A stretch of DNA of 64,000 bases from CAWVWD01 sp965662365 (GTDB lineage Bacteria > Bacteroidota > Bacteroidia > Chitinophagales > Saprospiraceae): positions 1 to 64,000 of the forward strand of contig CBFIHR010000009.1 in assembly GCA_965662365.1 (NCBI GenBank), written 5' to 3'. Positions within the stretch are counted from its first letter, which is position 1, and every line of letters starts with the position of its first letter. The position numbers were made by a program, and so were the translations under genes. Below the pieces are notes generated by a model. That model saw only the letters and a program-made list of their open reading frames with translations. It was not told the origin of the DNA and did not search any database. Below are positions 34,073 to 42,151 of this stretch, piece after piece.

Positions 34073-34981
34073 TTACATTTCTTTTTCCTTTTTACCAAAT
34101 TGTAGCTGAAGCGTAAGCTCGTGTGATCCTGCATGATAATTACTGACTTCGTTGAAACCAGCATCATAAGAATAGTAAAATCCAAACTTATCGTTAATCA
34201 TTGCACCAAACATCAAAGCAACTGTCTGCTCCGCAGTACGATAAGAGACTCCTGCCATTAAGTTGTCATTAGCAAACCAGAATTTGTTGTTGACTTCTAC
34301 CTGGAAAGGTGTGTTGACTACCTTACGCACTAAGATAGATGGTTCGAAGTTGATTTTTTTACCACGAGTACGGTAACCTGCTAAAGCAAAATAATGTGCT
34401 GCAAGGTAACTCAAGTCGTTAAATTGAGAAGACGCATTGAATCGAGTCTGTAGTAAGTGTGGTGCAGATACACCTACGTATAGTCCATTTTCTCCTTGAA
34501 GGAAAGCACCGAAACTAAAATCTAACTGATTGACACCCTCAAGAGCTTCTTGAATTACTTGATCTGTCATATCGATATCAGTAAACGAACCTGAATTTAC
34601 ATTAATATTGTAGCGTAAAAATTGTGCAGACATCCCTACTGCCAACTTATAAGAATCAGAAATAGGAAATTGATAATTATAAGCCCCAAACGCTCCTTGA
34701 TAATTTAATGCACCAGTATTATCATTGAAAAATAATGCACCGACACCACTTCTATTAAATTGTCCTTGATAAGACAAGAGACTTGTAGTAGGCGCCGTCG
34801 GAAAACCTGTCCATTGTGCTCGATAATTTAGGTGTACTTGCTGCCCTTCATGAATACCTGCCGCTGCAGGATTAATGACAAAAGGGTTGATGTTATATTG
34901 CGTAAATAACGGAACACTCTGTCCGATACCTACCTGCCAAATACAGATAACTGCAATGATAGTTATAAATACTTTTTTCAT
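34073..34981 (-). CDS. PorP/SprF-family type IX secretion outer membrane protein
   Basis: 302 residues from the ATG at 34981 (signal peptide KVFITIIAVICIWQVGIGQ); the frame to 35005 adds eight residues that would spoil the signal. The mature start SVPLFTQYNINPFVINPAAA and HLNYRAQWTGFPTAPTTSLLSY are hallmark PorP/SprF segments, and the barrel ends SHELTLQLQFGKKEKEM. It lies 85 bp downstream of the big CHU_C-tailed adhesin on the same strand; this is the usual SprB/SprF-type pairing, where the porin-like protein secretes or anchors the specific partner adhesin. Confidence 0.93.
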   Translation of the reverse strand: MKKVFITIIAVICIWQVGIGQSVPLFTQYNINPFVINPAAAGIHEGQQVHLNYRAQWTGFPTAPTTSLLSYQGQFNRSGVGALFFNDNTGALNYQGAFGAYNYQFPISDSYKLAVGMSAQFLRYNINVNSGSFTDIDMTDQVIQEALEGVNQLDFSFGAFLQGENGLYVGVSAPHLLQTRFNASSQFNDLSYLAAHYFALAGYRTRGKKINFEPSILVRKVVNTPFQVEVNNKFWFANDNLMAGVSYRTAEQTVALMFGAMINDKFGFYYSYDAGFNEVSNYHAGSHELTLQLQFGKKEKEM

Positions 34982-35066
34982 GATATATATTTTTGATATC
35001 ATCAAGCGAGATTATTACTCGCTTGATGATGATTATTCAAATAAACAACTTTTGATTGATAGTATC

Positions 35067-37454
35067 TTATTTTCTAAGAATAGTAATCGTTCCTTTTAAG
35101 ACTCTGCCTCCTGTTCCGATATCTGCATTGATGATATAGAAATAAGCACCTTGTGGTAAATCTTTACCATCGGCAGTAAGACCATCCCATTGACCATCGA
35201 AGTTATCTTCTTTATAAACTAATTGCCCAAAGCGATTGAATACAGAGAAGTCTGAATTGATAGCGAAAAGACATTCTGCAGACCAGATATCATTTTTAGC
35301 ATCTCCATTAGGCGTAATAATAGTATTAGGCGTGACACAATCAAAGTTAACTGTCATAATAGCATCACAAGTAGTTGTATTTCCTGCTTCATCTGTTACA
35401 GTAACAGTGACGATTGACTGTCCAATATCATCTACTCCAAATACAGATTGACTGATACTTGTTGTAACATCACAGTTGTCTTCTACAGATAGAATGAAGT
35501 CACTTGCATCAAATGTAACTGTACCAGTTTCATCGACACTCCAATTGACATCTCTACAGACTAGAGTAGGAGCGATATCATCAATGACCTCAACGTTTAC
35601 AGTAGTAGAAGTTGAATTTCCATTGACATCTGTCGCTGTAATTGTCACGGCGTTGTTACCAATATTAGAACAATCGAAGTTATCAACATCTAAAGTGATG
35701 TCAATATCGTCTTCGCAGTTATCTGTAGCCAAAACATTTAAATCACTAAGAGAAATTGAAGCAGCACCTTCTTCATCTAAATAAACAGTGAAATCATTAG
35801 CTGTTAAAGTTGGAGCAATAGGATCTTCAACTGTTACCGTTGCTGTTGCTGTTGAAGTATTTCCGTGAATGTCTGTTACCGTCAAGGTTACAGTATTTGG
35901 TCCAACACTTGAACAGATAAAGGCAAATTTGTCAATTGATAAAGACTGAATACCACAATTATCACTTGAACCATTATCGATATCCGCAGCAGAGATTACA
36001 GCCTGACCGTTTGCATCTAACTGAATGGTAATATCTTGTGTAACAGCTGTCGGAGCAATTAAGTCTTGAACCGTTACAACAGCTGATTCAGTTGTTGAAT
36101 TTCCGCTTAAATCAGTAACAGTAAGTAAAACAGCATTTTGTCCAACATCAAAACAACTAAATGATGTGATATTTAAAGTAGAAGTTGTCGTACAGTTGTC
36201 ACTTGATCCATTATCTATTTGAGCAGGAGTGATAGTGACATTACCACTTGCATCTAATTGAACCGTAATATCTTGAGTAACAACTGTTGGAGCAGTTACA
36301 TCTTGTACCGTTACCGTTGCTGTTCCTGTTCCTGTGTTACCACTCGCATCTGTTACTGATAAGGTCACTGTGTTTGCTCCTAAATCAGCACAAGTAAATG
36401 ATGTAATGTCTAATGCAAATGTAAGGTTACCAGCAGCTGTACAAATGTCACTTGAACCGTTTTCTATTTGAGCAGGCGTAATTGTAGCATTACCAGTTGC
36501 ATCTAACTGAACTGTAATATCTTGAGTAACAACCGTTGGAGCCGTCACATCTTGAACAGTTACTGTTGCTGTTCCTGTTCCAGTGTTACCACTTGCGTCC
36601 GTAGCTGATAAGGTTACTGTATTTGCTCCTAAATCTGCACAAGTAAACGAAGTAATATCTAATGCAAAAGTAAGGTTAGCAGCAGCTGTACAGTTATCAT
36701 TTGAACCATTATCTACTTGACCTGTCGTGATTGTTGCGTTTCCTGTCGCATCTAATTGAATTGTGATATCTTGAGTAACAACCGTTGGAGCAGTTGCATC
36801 AATAGCAGGAGCAATTGTATAAGTAGCGGTGTCGCTACAGCCAATTGCATTTGATGCAATTACAGTATAGTTACCTGCTGCAATACCAGTGATGCTATTT
36901 GAGGTCTGACCAGAAGACCAGTTATAACTAATAGGCGTGAATGTTCCTGTAAATGTTACATCTAATCCACCGTCACTTCCTCCAGGACAAGTAACAGGTG
37001 TTGAGCTATTCAATATCAAACTATCTGTACAGATTAATGGCTTGTAAACATAAGAAGCTTCAAAACCATCGTAAACAACACTGCCGTCTGTTGTGAAAGT
37101 CACATACATTGCACCGCTTGTAGCTAATACATCACTTGGAATAGTTGATCCCAAAAAGCTACCAATTTGAGGAGCGTTTGCATCTGTTCCGTCATAGACT
37201 CTTACATAATCACAGCAAGTTTCTAATTGAAAAGAACTAAATGATAAGGTAATCGAATCACCTATCACAGAACCTGTCGGCTGAATTAGCCATGAGCAGC
37301 TTTGATTATTATTGTAATTAGATGTACCACTGCCATCGTCGAACGAACCTGACGTGGTATTCAAAGTAGTTGGACCTGAACACTGAGCCTTAGATTCATG
37401 GAAAAATCCAAGGAATAAAATCAGTAGGATCCAAATTGTGTAATTTTTTTTCAT
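35067..37454 (-). CDS. T9SS-secreted CUB/HYR-repeat adhesin with type B (CHU_C) sorting domain
   Basis: 795 residues. After a signal peptide (WILLILFLGFFHESKAQ) comes a CUB domain (CSGPTTLNTTSGSFDDGSG to about residue 140, with paired Cys and the CCDYVRVYDG core), then a SprB-like linker repeat (CPGGSDGGLDVTF to DTATYTIAP). Six HYR-like beta-sandwich repeats of about 80 residues (residues 218-705) follow, each with APTVVTQDITVQLDATGNA, DNGSSDNC and VTVTDxxGNTxT motifs. The end (CVTPNTIITPNGDAKNDIWS to GTITILRK) is the gliding-motility-associated C-terminal domain used for T9SS type B export. The product is a cell-surface adhesin or matrix protein. The PorP/SprF gene directly downstream is its likely partner. 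Confidence 0.93.
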   Translation of the reverse strand: MKKNYTIWILLILFLGFFHESKAQCSGPTTLNTTSGSFDDGSGTSNYNNNQSCSWLIQPTGSVIGDSITLSFSSFQLETCCDYVRVYDGTDANAPQIGSFLGSTIPSDVLATSGAMYVTFTTDGSVVYDGFEASYVYKPLICTDSLILNSSTPVTCPGGSDGGLDVTFTGTFTPISYNWSSGQTSNSITGIAAGNYTVIASNAIGCSDTATYTIAPAIDATAPTVVTQDITIQLDATGNATITTGQVDNGSNDNCTAAANLTFALDITSFTCADLGANTVTLSATDASGNTGTGTATVTVQDVTAPTVVTQDITVQLDATGNATITPAQIENGSSDICTAAGNLTFALDITSFTCADLGANTVTLSVTDASGNTGTGTATVTVQDVTAPTVVTQDITVQLDASGNVTITPAQIDNGSSDNCTTTSTLNITSFSCFDVGQNAVLLTVTDLSGNSTTESAVVTVQDLIAPTAVTQDITIQLDANGQAVISAADIDNGSSDNCGIQSLSIDKFAFICSSVGPNTVTLTVTDIHGNTSTATATVTVEDPIAPTLTANDFTVYLDEEGAASISLSDLNVLATDNCEDDIDITLDVDNFDCSNIGNNAVTITATDVNGNSTSTTVNVEVIDDIAPTLVCRDVNWSVDETGTVTFDASDFILSVEDNCDVTTSISQSVFGVDDIGQSIVTVTVTDEAGNTTTCDAIMTVNFDCVTPNTIITPNGDAKNDIWSAECLFAINSDFSVFNRFGQLVYKEDNFDGQWDGLTADGKDLPQGAYFYIINADIGTGGRVLKGTITILRK
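35335..36800 (-). repeat. Six tandem HYR-like coding repeats of about 240-255 bp
   Basis: Each repeat encodes one beta-sandwich. Repeats 1 to 3 (36800 down to about 36050) are nearly identical at the DNA level, for example CAGCAGCTGTACA and GTTGCTGTTCCTGTTCC blocks recurring about 240 bp apart. Repeats 4 to 6 have diverged. This pattern points to recent copy-number change at the N-terminal side. Confidence 0.8.
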
Positions 37455-37775
37455 AATAAGCTTTTTTTATTTAATAGTATATGATGCAGTTTTCATGATT
37501 CTTTCCTTGTAAAAGAATGAAATCATCATTTGACATTAGTACAATTTATAGTTGTAATATTAAACTTTTACCGCCATTGTATGCTAATTTCAGTATAATT
37601 TTTCTCAAAACTACAGAAATTTTTTCTTTAATTAAAAAAAATATCGTGTCACAATAAAGTTTTTTTACGAAAAAATAAATTTCACAATTTATTATTACGG
37701 CTTAAATGACACAATAAAATACTTAAAGTTATTGAATTACAAGGTGTTCCATAGAAAATCATATTATAATTTACC
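37455..37775. other. Intergenic region between divergent adhesin and cobalamin locus
   Basis: About 320 bp of AT-rich DNA that should hold the adhesin promoter; I could not place a TAnnTTTG match for it. No coding sign. Confidence 0.45.
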
Positions 37776-37783
37776 TACCTTTG
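37776..37783 (+). promoter_or_regulatory. Bacteroidota -7 promoter element (TACCTTTG) of the cobalamin locus
   Basis: TACCTTTGCTG lies only about 7-15 bp before the predicted 5' end of the riboswitch, as expected for a leader that begins with the aptamer. Confidence 0.75.
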
Positions 37784-37789
37784 CTGTCG

Positions 37790-37970
37790 ATTTTGGTGAC
37801 GATTGATTGATACAATTTGAATCGTCTTAAAAGGGAATTCGGTGAAAATCCGAAGCTGTCCCCGCAGCTGTAAACTTTGTAAAAGCCATTAACATAAAGT
37901 CACTGTCGAAAGATGGGAAGACGTTATTGGTTGAAGTGAGCCAGAAGACCTGCCCAAGTCAATAGAGGCA
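37790..37970 (+). promoter_or_regulatory. Cobalamin (B12) riboswitch
   Basis: Conserved blocks appear in order: P2 stem GACGATT/AATCGTC (37799-37825), AAAAGGGAA (37830-37838), GGTGAAAATCCG (37841-37852), GCTGTCCCCGCAGCTGTAA (37855-37873), GTCACTG...GGGAAGAC (37899-37922) and the B12 box AGTGAGCCAGAAGACCTGCC (37935-37954). These define a class I adenosylcobalamin-type aptamer. It precedes a TonB receptor gene, so binding of cobalamin is expected to lower expression of uptake genes. The following fold-back region likely serves as, or interrupts, the expression platform. Confidence 0.95.
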
Positions 37971-38013
37971 TCTATTTTGTAACATCTTTCGGAGGAAAAG
38001 AGATTTACTGTTA

Positions 38014-38203
38014 AATTGTTGTACTGCCTGCCCCGAAAACTCGGTGGTTAAACTGTCGAAACTGTATTGATGATTAACCATCAATGGGTAACTTCATTTT
38101 TCAAAATGAATACCAGTTTTACTAAACTTTCAAAAGTTTAAAACTCAATGGAACTATTCAACCACTGGGTTCTCGGGGCAGGCAGTATGACAGTACAGCA
38201 ATT
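38014..38203 (+). repeat. Large fold-back leader with three inner hairpins between riboswitch and btuB-like gene
   Basis: The outer arms are 38014-38050 (AATTGTTGTACTGCCTGCCC, then CGAAAACTCGGTGGTTA) and 38160-38203 (AACCACTGGGTTCTCGGGGC, then AGGCAGTATGACAGTACAGC). They are complementary over about 36 positions with few mismatches and one 8-nt bulge in the right arm. Enclosed are three simple hairpins: ATTGATG-ATTAAC-CATCAAT (38067-38085), TTCATTTTtCAAAATGAA (38093-38110) and AAACTTTcAAAAGTTT (38124-38139). The predicted RNA is a multi-branch junction ending 28 nt before the ATG. It may be a small palindromic insertion element or a working regulatory RNA. Confidence 0.75.
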
Positions 38204-38231
38204 CCAAAAAACCTCCACAATTCAATGACAA

Positions 38232-40097
38232 ATGAATAGAATTTGGTGGATTTTTGGAATTGCTTTATTACCAATTTTTAGTTTTGGTCAAGACACAACT
38301 TTTGTGATTGAAACTGTCAATATTGTGACACCAAAATTGAGACGGCAAGTCGTTGGCAGCTCAACAGAAACCCACTCCATTCAAAACCTTCAACTTTTAC
38401 CTTCCAGAAATATTGCGGAACTCCTGCAACAAGAAAGCGGTATTTTTATCAAAAATTATGGTTCGGGAAGTATGGCGACTTCGTCAGTTCGTGGCGGAAA
38501 CGCAGGGCACACCTTAGTTTTGTGGAATGATTTACCAATTCAAAGCCCGATGTTAGGGTTGTTGGATTTGTCTTTACTGCCCTCGAATTTTGCGGAAAGT
38601 ATAAGCGTTCAAAAAGGTGGTGGAACGGCAAAATGGGGAAGCGGTGCAGTCGGTGGCGTGATTTCATTGAATAACGAAGCAGACTTTAAAAATAAAATAT
38701 TCGGAACATCGAAAATTACAGCTGGAAGTTTTGGATTGTCTCAACAAGACTTAATGGTGAAAATGGGAACAGAAAAATTTCAGTCACAGACTAAAATTTC
38801 ACATCAAAAAGTCGATAATGATTTTACGTATTCATTGACACCGACAGTGGAACGAGTGAACGAAAATGCTCAATTTCGTCAACGAAACTTTCTACAAGAC
38901 TTTTATTTTAAACCCAAATCTAATCAACAAATCGGGACACATTTTTGGTATCAAAAAGCGGAGCGACAAGTCCCAGCTTTGACGACTCAAACTCAAAGTT
39001 TGGCACATCAAGCAGACGAGGCTTTTCGCCTAATGGTCGATTATAAAAATGTTCAAAAGCGTAGTGTTTACAATGTAAAAGTGGGCTATTTTAGAGAATA
39101 TTTGGATTATTTCGACGATTGGATTTTGTTAGAATCATTTAGTGATTTTTCGACAATTCTGGCTGATGCCAATGCTCAATTTGTACTCAATAATAAACAC
39201 AAAATTCTACTTGGAACAACGCAAACGCTCACCGAAGCACGAGCCGATAATTATCCCGAAAATCCGCAAGAATATCGAACCGCTTTATTTGTCACACATG
39301 ATTGGCGATTCAAAGGATGGCAGACAGAGTTAACCGTCCGCCAAGCAATGATTGACGGTATTTTTGTACCAATTACGCCTATGTTGGGCTTGGATAAATC
39401 ATTGGCGAAAGCCATAAAAATAAAAGCGAAAGTTAGCCGAAATTATCGCTTACCAACTTTGAACGACCGATTTTGGCAACCTGGCGGGAATCCTAATTTA
39501 CTACCTGAAAACGGCTGGTCACAAGAGTTAGGGGTTCATTATAACAAAGCGTTTAAAAGAACTTATTTAAAGGCTTCCTCGACGGCTTTTAATCGTAATA
39601 TGAACAATTGGATAATGTGGTCAAGGCTCGATAATCAGTCGTTTTGGTCAGCGAATAATATCACGAAAGTTTGGAGTCGAGGATTGGAAAGTAAGGTAGA
39701 ATTTTGGTATCGAAAAGGCATCTTTGAAACAATGGTTTCGCTCGGTCATAATTGGGTGCGTTCGACCAATGAAGTAGCGATTACGCAGCCCAATATTCCT
39801 GCTCGTCAGCAATTATTTTATACGCCGGAACATCAAGTTTTCGGAAAATTACAGTTGAGTTTTTGGGAATTGTATATGACGTATTATCACAATTATACGA
39901 GTACGACTTTAGGGGTCAATGAAGATTTGGCCGCTTATCATTTAGGGAATTTACAGTTTTCGATTTATTGGGAATTGGGCGATTTACAAGGCGATTTATT
40001 ATTTAATATTAACAATATTTGGAACACAGATTATTTCATCGTCGAACGGCGTCCGATGGCTGGACGACATTTTAACTTTTCGGTGGTGATTTATTGA
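38232..40097 (+). CDS. btuB: TonB-dependent outer membrane cobalamin receptor, BtuB-like
   Basis: 621 residues with signal peptide ending IFSFGQ. The plug begins after a short stretch: VIETVNIVTPKL (TonB-box-like), NIAELLQQESGIFIKNYG, SVRGGNAGHTLVLWNDLPIQ and GGTAKWGSGAVGGVISLNN. The barrel follows and ends FNFSVVIY with a terminal aromatic. There is no carboxypeptidase-like N-terminal domain, and the size and plug layout match BtuB/FhuA-type receptors rather than SusC. Vitamin B12 as ligand is inferred from the cobalamin riboswitch directly upstream. Downstream is a DUF4465 T9SS protein, likely part of the same transcript. The periplasmic and inner-membrane Btu transporter genes are not in this window. 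Confidence 0.88.
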   Translation: MNRIWWIFGIALLPIFSFGQDTTFVIETVNIVTPKLRRQVVGSSTETHSIQNLQLLPSRNIAELLQQESGIFIKNYGSGSMATSSVRGGNAGHTLVLWNDLPIQSPMLGLLDLSLLPSNFAESISVQKGGGTAKWGSGAVGGVISLNNEADFKNKIFGTSKITAGSFGLSQQDLMVKMGTEKFQSQTKISHQKVDNDFTYSLTPTVERVNENAQFRQRNFLQDFYFKPKSNQQIGTHFWYQKAERQVPALTTQTQSLAHQADEAFRLMVDYKNVQKRSVYNVKVGYFREYLDYFDDWILLESFSDFSTILADANAQFVLNNKHKILLGTTQTLTEARADNYPENPQEYRTALFVTHDWRFKGWQTELTVRQAMIDGIFVPITPMLGLDKSLAKAIKIKAKVSRNYRLPTLNDRFWQPGGNPNLLPENGWSQELGVHYNKAFKRTYLKASSTAFNRNMNNWIMWSRLDNQSFWSANNITKVWSRGLESKVEFWYRKGIFETMVSLGHNWVRSTNEVAITQPNIPARQQLFYTPEHQVFGKLQLSFWELYMTYYHNYTSTTLGVNEDLAAYHLGNLQFSIYWELGDLQGDLLFNINNIWNTDYFIVERRPMAGRHFNFSVVIY

Positions 40098-40203
40098 ACC
40101 CTTTCCCTTAAAAAGGGAAAGGGAGCAGGACTCGAAAGTTTGAAGATTCGAGTTCTGTCGTCTGGCATCTCTCCCTTTTAAGGGAGAGCCTGAGAGAGGG
40201 TTA
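40097..40203. repeat. Palindromic intergenic element, copy A
   Basis: It begins GAACCC and ends GGGTTAAAA like copy B. It contains an 11-bp perfect stem CCCTTTCCCTT/AAGGGAAAGGG (40099-40109, 40113-40123), an inner inverted pair ACTCGAA/TTCGAGT (40130-40136, 40147-40153), the shared 12-mer CTGTCGTCTGGC (40155-40166) and a second stem CTCTCCCT/AGGGAGAG (40169-40176, 40181-40188). It fills the gap between the btuB-like and DUF4465 genes. Confidence 0.75.
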
Positions 40204-40215
40204 AAACAAAAAAAC

Positions 40216-41172
40216 ATGAAAAAATTATTTACAATTTTGATGTGTGCTTTGACGATAGTTTTGTCGGCACAAACGACAGCAGATTTTGAAGATTTTAACA
40301 TTGGTTTAGATTCTGCGTTGAATGGTAGTGATTTGAATGGCGGATTTATGGCTGGAAATATTTTTATGCCGAATAGCTATAATCCGGCTTGGAACGCTTG
40401 GTCAGGCTGGGCAATTTCGAGCAAACAAGATACAACAACACCCGGTTATTTAAATGATTTAAGTGCGATTACTGGCACAGGTTATAACTCATCGACGTAT
40501 GCGGTGACGTATGTTTCTGACTTTAGTAAATTAGAATTGCAGGGCGACGCTTTTGGTGGTATTGTAAGTGGATTTTATGTCACAAATACGACCTATACTT
40601 ATTTGAGTATGCGTGACGGAGATAGTTTTTCAAAAAAGTTTGGAGGTGTCACGGGCGATGATGCAGATTATTTATTATTGACAATTAAAAAGTATAAAGA
40701 CGGTGTATTAAGTACAGATAGTGTGGATTTCTATTTGGCAGATTATCGATTTACGGATAATTCGCAGGATTATATTGTGAATGATTGGCAATATGTCGAT
40801 TTGACGAGTCTGGGTGATGTGGATAGTTTGATTTTTAGGTTGAGTTCGACTGATAATAGCTCATTTGGCATGAATACGCCTGCCTATTTTTGTATTGATG
40901 ATTTGACAACGGCGGATGTTTCTGTTTCTACGAATCCGTTGAATGCCGCAGCGTTCAACGTTTTTCCAAATCCAACGACGGATTTTATCCAAATTGATGG
41001 TATTGAAACCTTGGACGTAAGGTATTCAATTATGGATTATAATGGTCGAGTCCTTAAAAATCAACGACTTATATCAAATCGAGTTCCAGTCTATTATTTG
41101 CCGAAAGGCAGTTATTTTTTGAAAATAGAAACGGAAAAAGGTAGCGTTGTGAAGCAGTTTATAAAGTTGTAA
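40216..41172 (+). CDS. DUF4465 protein with T9SS type A sorting domain, candidate B12-binding surface protein
   Basis: 318 residues. Signal peptide (LFTILMCALTIVLSAQ), a DUF4465 beta-sandwich (ADFEDFNIGLDSALNGSD, FMPNSYNPAWNAWSGWAISS, GSFSKKFGG-like segment DGDSFSKKFGG, DWQYVDLTSLGDVDSLIFRL, YFCIDDLT) to about residue 235, then a T9SS type A sorting domain (AAFNVFPNPTTDFIQIDG to SVVKQFIKL). It is therefore exported across the outer membrane and attached to the surface. From memory, DUF4465 lipoproteins of gut Bacteroides (BtuH) bind cobalamin; the riboswitch and btuB-like gene upstream support the same role. Here T9SS export replaces the lipid anchor. A strong terminator ends the unit. Confidence 0.8.
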   Translation: MKKLFTILMCALTIVLSAQTTADFEDFNIGLDSALNGSDLNGGFMAGNIFMPNSYNPAWNAWSGWAISSKQDTTTPGYLNDLSAITGTGYNSSTYAVTYVSDFSKLELQGDAFGGIVSGFYVTNTTYTYLSMRDGDSFSKKFGGVTGDDADYLLLTIKKYKDGVLSTDSVDFYLADYRFTDNSQDYIVNDWQYVDLTSLGDVDSLIFRLSSTDNSSFGMNTPAYFCIDDLTTADVSVSTNPLNAAAFNVFPNPTTDFIQIDGIETLDVRYSIMDYNGRVLKNQRLISNRVPVYYLPKGSYFLKIETEKGSVVKQFIKL

Positions 41173-41185
41173 AGTCCCGAAAAGC

Positions 41186-41218
41186 AAAAGCGGAAAGGTT
41201 GGTTATCTTTCCGCTTTT
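41186..41218. terminator. Intrinsic terminator, shared by convergent genes
   Basis: AAAAGCGGAAAG (41186-41197) pairs with CTTTCCGCTTTT (41207-41218) around a 9-nt loop, 13 bp past the DUF4465 stop and just before the end of the minus-strand gene. Confidence 0.9.
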
Positions 41219-41222
41219 TAGT

Positions 41223-42125
41223 TTAAAGTTTGAAATCTAATTTTTCGATAATTTCATTGAAAAGATTAGTTTTTGCCTCGTCCAGCTCATTAGAAATCCC
41301 TTGAAAAAGAAAGAGGTTTTTCGTGCTACCAAACACAAACATATACATATAACCGACTTCTTCTTCTGTCGAAAACTCAAAAATCATTCGATATCCTTTC
41401 ATCTTGTCTGTGTTCCATTCTTGTTCTTGAAGGACTTTGCAAGATTTGAAGTTTTTTGAGAATCTATTGAGCATTTCATTAGCGAAATATTTTTTTGATT
41501 CTAAGGTAGCGAGGGAAGGTGGCAGTTGTAAAATCATAAAAATATCGTCTGTTGTCGTATTTTCGAAAGCAAAAACAGATCCTGCATAATTAGAGAATTT
41601 CCAGTCTTGAAGATCGTCCGTAAACTGAAAATTGGCGAAATCTTCCAGTGGGTTGGCGTCAGTAGGTTTGTATTCGAGTGTATTCAACAAACGCTCGACG
41701 CTTGCTTCGTTAATTTGTAAAGAATCGTTTGCTGTGACATTGATAAAAGTACAAAAGTCATCATTTCCCAGGAATATTTGCATTATGTCAGGCTTAGTTT
41801 CTAAGTTCAAAATGATAACATTGAAGCTGCCGATTTTTTTCTCTATTTTATTTTCGACGACGATGTTTTTCCGCTCTAAATATTTCACTTCTACATTATC
41901 AAAATCTGACTTTTCTTGCTCAAATGAAACGCCCTCGACCTGTAAGAAAGATAAGCGGTAGTCTTTGCCATTAATTTCACCTTCTACGGCTCCAAGTTCA
42001 AACTCATTGGATAAGTCAATATATAAAGTTGTATTTGGTATTTTCGTTCTCGCTTGTGCGAATGCAGATTGTGCAAGTGCTAAGAATGTAAGTATAAAGA
42101 ATAGTTGAATTACTTTTTGTTGCAT
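41223..42125 (-). CDS. Hypothetical secreted protein
   Basis: 300 residues with a clear signal peptide (LFFILTFLALAQSAFAQ). The mature protein is a mix of strands and helices with two similar halves: each has an LxxExFELG/DWKFSNYAGSVFAFEN-type start, a central IIL/MILQLP strand and a closing LxxLEYKP / IIEKLDF helix, so it may be a duplicated PsbP/DcrB-like fold. This is a structural guess. There is no lipobox and no T9SS tail, so the periplasm is likely. It is 27 bp downstream of the fructosamine-kinase-like gene and may be co-transcribed with it. Confidence 0.65.
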   Translation of the reverse strand: MQQKVIQLFFILTFLALAQSAFAQARTKIPNTTLYIDLSNEFELGAVEGEINGKDYRLSFLQVEGVSFEQEKSDFDNVEVKYLERKNIVVENKIEKKIGSFNVIILNLETKPDIMQIFLGNDDFCTFINVTANDSLQINEASVERLLNTLEYKPTDANPLEDFANFQFTDDLQDWKFSNYAGSVFAFENTTTDDIFMILQLPPSLATLESKKYFANEMLNRFSKNFKSCKVLQEQEWNTDKMKGYRMIFEFSTEEEVGYMYMFVFGSTKNLFLFQGISNELDEAKTNLFNEIIEKLDFKL

Positions 42126-42151
42126 ATTTATGAATTTTTTGTTTAAATATT

